Source of the DNA: an uncultured Paraprevotella sp.
Lineage (GTDB): Bacteria > Bacteroidota > Bacteroidia > Bacteroidales > Bacteroidaceae
Length of the DNA stretch: 64,000 nt
Assembly: GCA_944321345.1 (NCBI GenBank)
Contig: CALUKY010000001.1
Span: forward strand, 62,001-126,000
Direction: 5' to 3'
The stretch's first letter is position 1. Every line of letters starts with the position of its first letter. Shown here in pieces: positions 16,613 to 24,646 of the stretch. Both the position numbers and the translations under genes were made by a program. The notes under the pieces are model-generated. The model ran no database searches and was not told the origin of the DNA. It saw only the letters and a program-made list of their open reading frames with translations.

Positions 16613-17137
16613 TTAAGCCTCGTTTTTTATCGGGCTGTATGTTTTCTCATAGATGCAGTGCAGCAGATGTCGTCCGGTTTCTGTCCGGAATATCTTTTCC
16701 CGTATGATTTCAAGATGGTCTTTGGGAATCCGGTCTTCGTCAATATTGACCAGAAAGTCGGCCTCAATCAGAATCTGGTGATCAGCTTCGGTGATGTTCT
16801 TGAAGGTGTGATGATGCCCCACCAGCCAGCAGATGCGTTCGATTTGTGCCGGAGTATATCCGCCAATCTGCTCCAGTAGTTTTCGGGCTTCGGCCGGTCC
16901 TTCCTGTTCCTGATGCTTTCCGTCGCTCGAGCCATACTTCTGTTCGGAGATGTGAATGCCGATATCGTGTACAATGGCTGCCGATTCCAAAATAAAGAGA
17001 TTTTCTTCGTCCATTTTTTCCAGAGTACCGATAGTTGCTGCCAGATTGTGTACTTTCAGCAGATGCTGGATGCGTTGTACGTCACCGGCATCATATTCAA
17101 TCATGGCACGGATCAGTTTTGCGTGTTGTCGTTTCAT
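16613..17137 (-). CDS. HD-domain hydrolase
   Basis: A 174-aa cytoplasmic protein of the HD superfamily. The metal ligands appear in order: His near HLLKVHNLAATIG, HD in AAIVHDIGIHISE, HH in CWLVGHHHTFKNI, and Asp in ILIEADFLVNIDED. Proteins of this type hydrolyse phosphate monoesters or nucleotide-like substrates; the exact substrate is not predictable. The string AIVHDIG followed by a 'VGHHHT' motif is close to the small HD proteins annotated as phosphohydrolases in Bacteroides. It is the first gene of the minus-strand trio and has its own -7 element just upstream, back-to-back with menC. Confidence 0.78.
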   Translation of the reverse strand: MKRQHAKLIRAMIEYDAGDVQRIQHLLKVHNLAATIGTLEKMDEENLFILESAAIVHDIGIHISEQKYGSSDGKHQEQEGPAEARKLLEQIGGYTPAQIERICWLVGHHHTFKNITEADHQILIEADFLVNIDEDRIPKDHLEIIREKIFRTETGRHLLHCIYEKTYSPIKNEA

Positions 17138-17167
17138 GTATTCTTTGTCTGTTTAAGTTTTATAGGA

Positions 17168-17175
17168 CAAAATTA
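17168..17175 (-). promoter_or_regulatory. -7 element for the HD-hydrolase operon
   Basis: On the minus strand this reads TAATTTTG, 31 bases before the ATG at 17137. Confidence 0.45.
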
Positions 17176-17289
17176 CGGTTTTCAGGAATAAAACGGTGTG
17201 TAAATAGCAGAAAATACATTGCCGGGAGTCAAAAAGCCTAATTCTTGTTTTATCTGTTGTTTTTTCAGACTCCTTGGCCGAAATCTTTG

Positions 17290-17297
17290 TAATTTTG
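17290..17297 (+). promoter_or_regulatory. -7 element for menC-menE
   Basis: TAATTTTG, 17 bases before the ATG at 17314. It shows that menC and menE form a separate transcription unit from menF-D-B. Confidence 0.5.
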
Positions 17298-17313
17298 CAG
17301 TATCATTTTTCAG

Positions 17314-18384
17314 ATGAACAGAATTATGGAGAGTTTACATTTTGAGATTTGTCCGCATGTGTTGCATTTCAAGCGTCCGGCGGGCACCTCGCGCGGTGTC
17401 TACACCACGCGTAAAAGCTGGTTTCTGCATCTTACAGATCCGGCCGATCCGGAGAAGGAGGCTTGGGGAGAATGTGCCCCGTTGCCGAACTTGAGTTGCG
17501 ATGACATTGAGGATTACGAGCGCGTTCTGGCCGGTTTCTGTCAGGATGTGGCGCAGAAAGGATATATTGACTATCCGCTTTGGCGGAGTTACCCTTCCAT
17601 GGTGTTTGGCATGGAAACAGTCTTGCAGCACTGGAAAACCGGTTCGCTGGCTTTCTGGGATACCCCTTTTTCACGTGGCGAACAGGGGATTCAGATCAAC
17701 GGACTGATCTGGATGGGCGACTATGATTATATGTACGAACAGATTCTGAAGAAGATGGAGTTGGGATTCCGCTGCATCAAGCTCAAGATCGGTGCCATCG
17801 ATTTTGAGCAGGAATTGGATTTGCTGCGCTTTATCCGTTCGCGTTTTCCGGTAGGAACCATCGAATTGCGTGTGGATGCCAACGGAGCCTTCAAGCCCGA
17901 AGATGCTTTGGATAAACTGAATCGCCTGGCAGAGATCGGTCTGCATTCCATCGAGCAGCCGATACGTGCCGGACAGCGCGGCGAAATGGCACGTCTGACA
18001 GCCGAAAGCCGTCTGCCCATCGCTTTTGATGAGGAACTGATCGGTATCAATGACCGCGTGGAAAAAGCCCGTCTGCTGGACGAAACCAAACCGGCTTATA
18101 TTGTGCTCAAACCTTCACTGCACGGAGGAATGGAGGGCTCTAAGGAATGGATTGAGGAGGCCGAGAAACGGAACATCGGCTGGTGGATCACTTCTGCTTT
18201 GGAATCCAATGTGGGATTGAATGCCATCGGTCAGTGGTGCGCCACTCTGAATACCACTCTGCCTCAGGGACTGGGCACCGGCCAGCTTTTCGTAGACAAC
18301 GTGGATATTCCGCTCGAAGTACGGCAGGATGCCCTTTGGTTTTCCGCTCCGGAGCAGGCTAAAAAGAAAATTGTGCTGGAATGA
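17314..18384 (+). CDS. menC: o-succinylbenzoate synthase
   Basis: An enolase-superfamily dehydratase (356 aa) converting SHCHC to o-succinylbenzoate in menaquinone synthesis. The catalytic set is complete: KxK at 156/158 (CIKLKIG), metal ligands D188 (RVDANGAF), E214 (HSIEQPI) and D239 (IAFDEE), and the second base K266 (YIVLKPSLHGG). Two starts are possible, 17314 and 17326 (MESLHF); the promoter allows either. The stop overlaps menE by ATGA. It is separated from menB by about 5.5 kb of unrelated genes. Confidence 0.92.
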   Translation: MNRIMESLHFEICPHVLHFKRPAGTSRGVYTTRKSWFLHLTDPADPEKEAWGECAPLPNLSCDDIEDYERVLAGFCQDVAQKGYIDYPLWRSYPSMVFGMETVLQHWKTGSLAFWDTPFSRGEQGIQINGLIWMGDYDYMYEQILKKMELGFRCIKLKIGAIDFEQELDLLRFIRSRFPVGTIELRVDANGAFKPEDALDKLNRLAEIGLHSIEQPIRAGQRGEMARLTAESRLPIAFDEELIGINDRVEKARLLDETKPAYIVLKPSLHGGMEGSKEWIEEAEKRNIGWWITSALESNVGLNAIGQWCATLNTTLPQGLGTGQLFVDNVDIPLEVRQDALWFSAPEQAKKKIVLE

Positions 18385-19511
18385 TGGAGCGGAGCTTTCA
18401 GTGTGACATTCGCAAACAGGTGTTGCGTGTGTCCGACCGTTGCTTTGATACCACCTCGCTGCCGGAACTTCTGGAACTGAAAAATCAGGCTCCCGAAGGG
18501 ATATATCGCGATTTATACACCTTCTTGTATGCCTGGTTTTCTGAGGGGGAGACCATGAAGGTGCAGACTTCCGGTTCTACGGGAGCGCCTAAAGTGATGG
18601 AGGTTTCCAAACGCGCCATGATGAGCAGTGCCTGCCGAACTTGTCGTTTTCTGGAACTTCAAGAGGGAGATTCCCTGTTGCTTTCCATGAATCTGAAATA
18701 TATCGGGGCACAGATGATGGTTGTGCGTGCTTTGGTAGGCGGCTTGCGGGTGCTGCTTCAGGAGCCTTGTGCTCATCCTTTGGCGGCCGTTCAGGAACGG
18801 ATAGACTTCCTGTCTATGGTACCGATGCAGTTGGCTTTATCCTTGCAGCGTGAAGCGGAAAAGAACGTATTGCAGGCGGCCAAGGTGGTCATTGTCGGGG
18901 GAGGAGCTGTAGACAGCCTGTTGGAGGAACAGCTTCAGGCATTGCCTTGTAGGGTTTACTCCACTTATGGCATGACAGAAACCCTGTCGCACATTGCCAT
19001 GCGCCCGTTGAACGGTCAGGAGCGTTCCGACCGCTATTATCCATTGCCGGGAGTTACTTTGTCCTTGTCCGCACGTGATACGCTGGTTATTGAAGTACCC
19101 GATGTGTGTGCCGGGCAACTGGAAACGAACGACTGTGTGACTCTTAATCCCGACGGTTCATTTGTGGTAAGGGGACGTGTGGATAATGTGATTAACAGCG
19201 GCGGTGTGAAAATACAGATTGAGGAAGACGAGCGCTTGCTTCAGGGCGTTCTTTCCTTTCCGTTTGCCATAACATCAGTGCCGGATTCTTTTTATGGGGA
19301 GAGGGTGGTGTTGCTGGCGGAGCATCCGGAGCTTTCTGCAAAAGAAACGGATGAATATCTTGTTTTGCTGAAGCAGGCACTTCCACGCTATCATGCCCCT
19401 CGTGACATTGTATTTGTCCGGTTGTTACCCCGTACGGAGAACGGAAAGATAGACCGGAAAGGTTGCCGGAATGCAGCTTTGACGGGACTGGAAAACGAAA
19501 AAGGAGGATGA
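18381..19511 (+). CDS. menE: o-succinylbenzoate-CoA ligase
   Basis: An ANL-family acyl-CoA synthetase (376 aa) that activates o-succinylbenzoate through an adenylate before MenB acts. The P-loop SGSTGAPK is at 64-71, the adenylate motif YSTYGMTETLSH is central, the hinge/ribose motif GRVDNVINSGGVKI follows, and the C-terminal PRTENGKIDRK carries the catalytic Lys. It is shorter than the 450-residue E. coli type and has a reduced N-terminal domain, usual in Bacteroidota. The start (MMERS at 18381 or MERS at 18384) overlaps the menC stop. The stop codon lies inside the left arm of a 19-bp terminator stem. Confidence 0.92.
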   Translation: MMERSFQCDIRKQVLRVSDRCFDTTSLPELLELKNQAPEGIYRDLYTFLYAWFSEGETMKVQTSGSTGAPKVMEVSKRAMMSSACRTCRFLELQEGDSLLLSMNLKYIGAQMMVVRALVGGLRVLLQEPCAHPLAAVQERIDFLSMVPMQLALSLQREAEKNVLQAAKVVIVGGGAVDSLLEEQLQALPCRVYSTYGMTETLSHIAMRPLNGQERSDRYYPLPGVTLSLSARDTLVIEVPDVCAGQLETNDCVTLNPDGSFVVRGRVDNVINSGGVKIQIEEDERLLQGVLSFPFAITSVPDSFYGERVVLLAEHPELSAKETDEYLVLLKQALPRYHAPRDIVFVRLLPRTENGKIDRKGCRNAALTGLENEKGG

Positions 19512-19533
19512 AAGTTCATCCTCCTTTTTCGTT
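19494..19533. terminator. Bidirectional terminator between menE and the OmpA-like gene
   Basis: A perfect 19-bp inverted repeat (AACGAAAAAGGAGGATGAA and its complement) with a 2-4 base loop and A/T tracts on both flanks. It contains the menE stop codon and ends 8 bases before the stop of the convergent gene. Confidence 0.85.
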
Positions 19534-19541
19534 AGGTTTGT

Positions 19542-20663
19542 TTAGTCAACGATACAGATACTTACACGGTTCCAGTCCGGATTGCTGAATACGCTGCCTA
19601 CACCCTTACCTTCGGTCTTGATGCGGCTTGCGTCAATGTTGTACTGCTTAACCAGGACATCCTTCACGGCCTCGGCACGTTTCAGAGACAGTTTCTGGTT
19701 GAATTCAGCATCTCCTTCCGGAGAAGCATAACCGGAAATGGTAACTTTTGCGTTGCTGTTTTCCTTCAGGGCGTTTGCCAATTTCTCAATGCTTGGCATC
19801 TGGAGAGCGTCAATATTGCTCTTTCCCTTACGGAAGGTTACATAATAATCTTTCTCAGCGGCTACGGTAGTAGTTGTCGGTTTCTTGTTTCTGCAGTCGT
19901 TCAGGTCATTCTGCAACTGGTTGATCTTGGACTGTGCGTTCTCGAGTTCGCCATCCTTAGCGGCAACTTCCTGACGCATGCTGGAAATCATGGCGTTCAG
20001 AGCCTCGATTTCATCACGGTCGCACTCAATTGAGTAGTAGTGTTTGTCGGTGCTGTTCTTGAAGTGGTAAACCACACCTGCTGTCAACTCAAATGCGGCC
20101 TGTCTGCCGTCGAAATTCAAGTGCTCCTGTCCCTTGATGGTCATATCCCATACCACAGCCGGCTTCACGGCAATGGTCCAGGCTTTTGAATCACCGATAT
20201 TGAAATTGAAATTCATTCCGGCCTTGGCAGATACGTGGTTACGATCGTACGGATCGCCCTGCTTCCAGTAGGGATTAGTGCTGTGCAACCATCCGAAACC
20301 ACCGACTGCTTCAACCTCGAACAGAGATGGTTTGCCTTTGTAACGGCAGAAGAGATTGTTCAGGTTTATACGATTCAATAAGCTTAAATTATACACATCA
20401 AATGCAGTATAACTGGCATTTGTATTAATACTTGCCATACCTTCCAGACTCAGGCCGTAAATAGGAGAAAGCTGCTTGTCAATGGTAATACCCATTGTCG
20501 GACGCATACTCTCAAAGAAAGGATGATTGATTAATGGGGTGACACCACCTACATTCAAGCCAATTGACCAGTTGTCACTCAGTTTGTTACCAGATACGTT
20601 GTTCTGTGCTTGGGTTTGGCCAAGAGCCAATGCACCCATAAGAAATAGTAATGATCTTTTCAT
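19542..20663 (-). CDS. OmpA-family outer-membrane protein
   Basis: 373 aa. The signal peptide ends at A19 with Gln20 as first mature residue (TQA/QNNV). Residues about 20-220 form an N-terminal beta-barrel-like domain. Then comes a coiled coil (about 225-262, EIEALNAMISSMRQEVAAKD and on), a Thr-rich hinge, and a C-terminal OmpA domain that binds peptidoglycan (YVTFRKGKSNID, TISGYASPEGDAEFNQKLSLKRA, RIKTEGKG). It ties the outer membrane to the wall; related proteins are among the most abundant in Bacteroides. It is monocistronic, with its own promoter and a shared bidirectional terminator. The N-terminal domain is typical of Bacteroidota and differs from E. coli OmpA. Confidence 0.88.
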   Translation of the reverse strand: MKRSLLFLMGALALGQTQAQNNVSGNKLSDNWSIGLNVGGVTPLINHPFFESMRPTMGITIDKQLSPIYGLSLEGMASINTNASYTAFDVYNLSLLNRINLNNLFCRYKGKPSLFEVEAVGGFGWLHSTNPYWKQGDPYDRNHVSAKAGMNFNFNIGDSKAWTIAVKPAVVWDMTIKGQEHLNFDGRQAAFELTAGVVYHFKNSTDKHYYSIECDRDEIEALNAMISSMRQEVAAKDGELENAQSKINQLQNDLNDCRNKKPTTTTVAAEKDYYVTFRKGKSNIDALQMPSIEKLANALKENSNAKVTISGYASPEGDAEFNQKLSLKRAEAVKDVLVKQYNIDASRIKTEGKGVGSVFSNPDWNRVSICIVD

Positions 20664-20706
20664 AATAATACAAGTTTAGTTTAATAAAAATGGTTTAGTC
20701 TTGTTG

Positions 20707-20714
20707 CAAATATA
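20707..20714 (-). promoter_or_regulatory. -7 element of the OmpA-like gene
   Basis: TATATTTG on the minus strand, 44 bases before the ATG at 20663. The surrounding 267-base gap (20664-20930) holds only this and the ddh terminator. Confidence 0.5.
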
Positions 20715-20871
20715 CTCGCATTCTTTGTATTTTATCCTTTATGTTGCCTTTATTTCGTCTTATATAACATTTTCCGCTATTTTCTCTTTCTTTATTAATC
20801 AAAACAAGAATTTCTTTTTGTTCTATTAAGGTAAAAATATGAACAAAAGCCTTTTCTTTTACCTTAAATCT

Positions 20872-20908
20872 AAAAAAAGAGAGAGGAGAATTTTCTCCCC
20901 TCTCTCTT
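20872..20908 (-). terminator. Intrinsic terminator of ddh
   Basis: AAGAGAGAGG pairs with CCTCTCTCTT; on the minus strand the stem is followed by seven T (20878-20872). Confidence 0.75.
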
Positions 20909-20930
20909 GAATTCATATAAGATCTATGTT

Positions 20931-21830
20931 TTATACCAAATGGCTAATCAGAGTTTCACGGTCTCCATAGAGCAGATCGATTACCGGAATCTCTACCATA
21001 GTGTAGCAACCCGGTTTTTGCTTCATGGAAGCACGAGCTACACAAACCAGTACCTGAGCGGTCAGAGCCGGATTGTTGATGCGCATATTGAACTCGAACA
21101 ACTGGTTCTGGGTCTTTCCGGAAACACCCTTGCGAGTCAGGTTCACACCGTGGCCCATATCCAGAAGATCGTCTACACAAGGAACCTGAATCACGTGAGT
21201 CTCGTCATTTACAAAGTAAGCGTCAGCCTTGATAGCTGCTGCAACCTTCTCATATTCGTATCCTTCTTCTACTTCGATATATACCATACGACGGTGAATA
21301 CCGGTTCCAGTCGGGATAGTCATTGACAAAGCAGCCTTAACACCCTCGATAGCCTTAACTGCTACTGTGTGTCCCATACTCATACCCGGACCGAAGTTGG
21401 TATAAGTGATACCCTTTGGAGCAATGGCTTCAAGCAGAGTACGCACGATAGAATCGCTTCCCGGATCCCATCCGGCAGAGATGATAGATACGGCATTTCC
21501 TGCCTGAGCACTTTCATTCAGAGAACGGCGCAAAGAAGTGATTTGGGTGTGTATATCGAAGCTGTCGACCGTATTGATACCCATTGCCAGGATTTCCTTG
21601 GCATATTCCTCAACTTTACGGGTTGGAGTAGCCAGAATGGCAACATCTACATTCTCCAATTCCTTGATATTTTTTACTACAGGATAGTTTGCCAGTTCCT
21701 CCGGTTTGTTTTCGGCACCGTTACGGCGCACGATACCTGCGATTTCAAAATCTGGTGCGGCTTCCAAAGCCTGCAGTGTGTAATGGCCGATATTGCCATA
21801 ACCCACGATGGCTGCTCTGATTTTCTTCAT
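20931..21830 (-). CDS. ddh: meso-diaminopimelate D-dehydrogenase
   Basis: An NADPH-dependent enzyme (299 aa) that forms meso-diaminopimelate in one step from tetrahydrodipicolinate, feeding lysine and peptidoglycan synthesis. The Rossmann loop GYGNIGHYTLQA is at the N terminus, and the family strings SAGWDPGSDSIVRTLLEAIAP, TNFGPGMSMGHTVAVKAI and DETHVIQVPCVDDLLDMGHG are present. The open frame starts at 21869, but the -7 element covers that point, so the start is 21830 (MKKIRAAIVGYG). It is monocistronic and divergent from the efflux operon, with a strong terminator. Confidence 0.9.
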   Translation of the reverse strand: MKKIRAAIVGYGNIGHYTLQALEAAPDFEIAGIVRRNGAENKPEELANYPVVKNIKELENVDVAILATPTRKVEEYAKEILAMGINTVDSFDIHTQITSLRRSLNESAQAGNAVSIISAGWDPGSDSIVRTLLEAIAPKGITYTNFGPGMSMGHTVAVKAIEGVKAALSMTIPTGTGIHRRMVYIEVEEGYEYEKVAAAIKADAYFVNDETHVIQVPCVDDLLDMGHGVNLTRKGVSGKTQNQLFEFNMRINNPALTAQVLVCVARASMKQKPGCYTMVEIPVIDLLYGDRETLISHLV

Positions 21831-21866
21831 AATCTTTGTTTTATTGATGATTTGTTGATTTGATTG

Positions 21867-21874
21867 CAAATATA
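21867..21874 (-). promoter_or_regulatory. -7 element of ddh
   Basis: TATATTTG on the minus strand, 37 bases before the ATG at 21830. It rules out the upstream in-frame ATG at 21869. Confidence 0.55.
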
Positions 21875-22171
21875 GAGAATATCCTCAAATATTTATTTCA
21901 AATGCATATTGTTTTATTATTTGTTTTTATCTGTTCTTACTTTTTGATTTAATTATCGGACAATCCATTTTATTTTGCAGTATAAATGCCTGTTTATGTG
22001 TTATAATGTAATAGCCTATATCTTATTTACTCTTCTTTCTATATTTTTTCTGATTTTAGGAATCTCAAATTTGCTTGTTATATAGAAGATAGGATTGTGC
22101 ATCTTTCAAAAAAAGGAAAATATGAACAATTGAAGTTGATATATGAATAGAAAAGGAACTGTTGAACACCC
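21875..22171. other. AT-rich divergent intergenic region between ddh and the efflux operon
   Basis: About 300 bases with no frame that resembles a protein and no strong inverted repeat. It separates the two divergent promoters. I see no operator that could be assigned to the AraC regulator at 26326. Confidence 0.5.
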
Positions 22172-22179
22172 TAATTTTG
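22172..22179 (+). promoter_or_regulatory. -7 element of the efflux operon
   Basis: TAATTTTG, 22 bases before the ATG at 22202. Confidence 0.5.
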
Positions 22180-22201
22180 CAGTAGTTAAAAGATAAAAGT
22201 T

Positions 22202-23527
22202 ATGAGAAAACTATTATTCATTTTTGCTATGATTGGATGTGTGTCGCTACAGATTCCGGCACAAAATGTCCTTAGTTTGGAGGAATGTATAGAAATAGGT
22301 ATCGAGAATAACCTTTCCTTGCAGACCAAACGTAATGAAATCCGTAAAGGGCAATATGCCTTATCGGAGAACCGGGCCCGTTTGTTACCTGTAATCAATG
22401 GCTTTGCCGGTTTTACCGATAACATAAAACCGCCTGTTTCGGTTACTGACGGATCTTCTTATGGAGTACCATACAATGTAACCAAAACCTTGCCATACAG
22501 CGCTAATGCTGGAATCCAGTTACAACTGCCACTCTATAACCAGACCCTGTATACCTCTATGGATGTGGCTCGGATTATGGATCAGTTAAATCGTTTAGGT
22601 TATGAAAAAGCCCGTGAAGAACTGATGATGGAAATTTCCAAACTCTATTATCTGGGACAGACCACCAATGAGCAGCTGGAGATTCTGAAAAACAATATCG
22701 GTCGTTTGGAGGAACTGAAAAACATTACCGAGGCTTTCTATGATAATGGAATGGCAATGGATATTGATGTGAAACGCGTACGGATTAATCTGGACAATAT
22801 GAAAGTGCAGTATGACAATGCTCAGGCCATGCTCGTGCAGCAGATGAATCTGTTGAAATACATGATGGATTACCCGATGGAAAAGAACTTTGCCTTGGAG
22901 CGGGTGCAGGCTGAAAAACTGTCGCATACCGAGCTGACCGGCCTGTCGGAAAACCTCTATGAGATTCAGATGCTGGAGTCGCAGAAAACGCTGGCCGAGA
23001 AGCAGCGCAAGCTGATACGTAACGGATACATTCCTTCTCTGAGTCTGAGCGGAAATTTGTCTACTTCCGCTTTTACGGATAAGGCACGCTACTGGTTTCA
23101 GGACAACCCTTCGAGCAAATGGTATACCAGTTATGGGGTTGGCGTTTCTCTCCGTGTCCCGATTTTTGACGGATTGGAAAAACGCAATAAGATCCGTAAG
23201 GCAGAAATGGACATTGAGAATGCCCGTCTGAATCTGGAGAATATCCGTAAGAATTTGCAGACCAAATATCTGAACGCCACCAATGATCTGATGAACAGCG
23301 AACGCAATTTCTTCAAGCAAAAGGATAATTATCTGTTGGCAGAAGATGTGTATGCGGTGACTATTGACCGCTATAAGGAAGGTATTGCTTCGATGACCGA
23401 GGTGTTGCAGGACGAGATGAGAATGAGTGAGGCTCAGAACAATTACATTACGGCTCATTATAATTATCAGCTGAACAATCTGGTATTGCTCAAACTCACC
23501 GGAAATATCGAATCTTTAATCAAATAA
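22202..23527 (+). CDS. TolC-family outer-membrane efflux channel
   Basis: 441 aa with a signal peptide cut after A20 (Gln21 first mature residue). The two long helical repeats of the TolC fold are seen: SLEECIEIGIENNLSLQTKRNEI near the start and AEKQRKLIRNGYIPSLSLSG in the middle. The outer barrel strands include SYGVGVSLRVPIFDG, and the equatorial coils follow (RKAEMDIENARLNLENIR). It forms the trimeric outer-membrane exit duct for the HlyD-like adaptor (22 bases downstream) and the MFS pump. No lipobox. It is the first gene of the operon. Confidence 0.9.
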   Translation: MRKLLFIFAMIGCVSLQIPAQNVLSLEECIEIGIENNLSLQTKRNEIRKGQYALSENRARLLPVINGFAGFTDNIKPPVSVTDGSSYGVPYNVTKTLPYSANAGIQLQLPLYNQTLYTSMDVARIMDQLNRLGYEKAREELMMEISKLYYLGQTTNEQLEILKNNIGRLEELKNITEAFYDNGMAMDIDVKRVRINLDNMKVQYDNAQAMLVQQMNLLKYMMDYPMEKNFALERVQAEKLSHTELTGLSENLYEIQMLESQKTLAEKQRKLIRNGYIPSLSLSGNLSTSAFTDKARYWFQDNPSSKWYTSYGVGVSLRVPIFDGLEKRNKIRKAEMDIENARLNLENIRKNLQTKYLNATNDLMNSERNFFKQKDNYLLAEDVYAVTIDRYKEGIASMTEVLQDEMRMSEAQNNYITAHYNYQLNNLVLLKLTGNIESLIK

Positions 23528-23549
23528 CCAATTATAAAGAAAAAGAAAT

Positions 23550-24641
23550 ATGGAAAAGAATCTGAATAAACAGGATAAGGACATGCGTCAGGAAAAAGTT
23601 CAGAAACTCAAGAAGATACGTCGCTGGCAGATTGTAGCCAGTGTGCTGGGAGTGGCCGTACTGGGTGTAGGTATCTGGCAAAGCGTCAGTCTTTTCTTGG
23701 ATTATAAACACACCGAGGTGAGTAATGACGCTCAGGTGGAGCAGTATATTTCGCCCATCAACATGAGAGCTTCCGGATATATCAAGAAAGTTTGTTTTAC
23801 AGAGCATCAGGAGGTTCACAAGGGAGATACCCTGCTCATTCTGGACGACCGTGAGTATAAAATCCGGGTGATGGAGGCTGAGGCCGCCTTGAAAGATGCT
23901 CAGGCCGGGGCCACGGTAATCGATGCGTCGCTTGAAACTACCGAGAACAATGCCTCTGTATTTGAAGCATCTCTGGCCGAAGTGGAAGTGCGTCTGGCTA
24001 AGTTGGAAAAGGACCGCCAGCGCTATCAGAACCTGGTAGCACGCAATGCGGCCACTCCCATTCAGTTGGAACAAATCGAAACAGAGTATGCAGCTACCTT
24101 GAAAAAGAAAGAAGCTATCCGGCGCCAGCAGCGTGCGGCACGTTCCGGTGTGAAGGAAGTTTCTCGTCGCCGTATGAATACTGAAGCTGCGATCCAGCGT
24201 GCCGAAGCCGCTCTGGAAATGGCCCGTCTGAATCTTTCCTACACCGTGGTGGTGGCTCCTTGTGACGGAAAACTGGGGCGTCGTGCCATCGAGGAGGGAC
24301 AGATGGTCAATGCCGGACAGACCATTACCAATATCATCCCCGATACACAGAAATGGATTATTGCCAACTATAAGGAAAAGCAAATCGAGAACCTGCATGT
24401 AGGTCAGGAAGTGGAAATAACGGTTGATGCACTTAAAGACAAAACCTTCAAAGGGCGCATTACCGCCATTTCGGGAGCTACCGGTTCGAAATACTCACTC
24501 GTTCCTACGGACAATTCTGCCGGAAACTTTGTCAAGATACAGCAGAGAATCCCCGTACGTATTGATTTTGAAGGTCTGGCTGCCGAGGATCATGAGCGTC
24601 TGGCTGCCGGAATGATGGTTGTTGTCAAAGCTAAACTGTGA
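23550..24641 (+). CDS. HlyD/EmrA-family periplasmic adaptor
   Basis: A 363-residue membrane-fusion protein joining an inner-membrane pump to the TolC channel. A short basic cytoplasmic tail precedes one transmembrane helix (about 27-50). The first lipoyl half follows (INMRASGYIKKVCFTEHQEVHKGDTL), then a coiled-coil hairpin (about 85-220), the second lipoyl half (APCDGKLGRRAIEEGQMVNAGQ) and a beta-barrel domain (VEITVDALKDKTFKGRITAI). The architecture is that of EmrA, which partners MFS pumps, and an MFS gene indeed follows with a GTGA overlap or a 5-base gap depending on its start. Confidence 0.9.
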   Translation: MEKNLNKQDKDMRQEKVQKLKKIRRWQIVASVLGVAVLGVGIWQSVSLFLDYKHTEVSNDAQVEQYISPINMRASGYIKKVCFTEHQEVHKGDTLLILDDREYKIRVMEAEAALKDAQAGATVIDASLETTENNASVFEASLAEVEVRLAKLEKDRQRYQNLVARNAATPIQLEQIETEYAATLKKKEAIRRQQRAARSGVKEVSRRRMNTEAAIQRAEAALEMARLNLSYTVVVAPCDGKLGRRAIEEGQMVNAGQTITNIIPDTQKWIIANYKEKQIENLHVGQEVEITVDALKDKTFKGRITAISGATGSKYSLVPTDNSAGNFVKIQQRIPVRIDFEGLAAEDHERLAAGMMVVVKAKL

Positions 24642-24646
24642 GAATT

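Noticed and set aside
9296..19511. A menH gene (SHCHC synthase)
   Set aside because: No alpha/beta-hydrolase of MenH type was found between menF and menE. The EamA, HD and RmlD-like genes do not fit.
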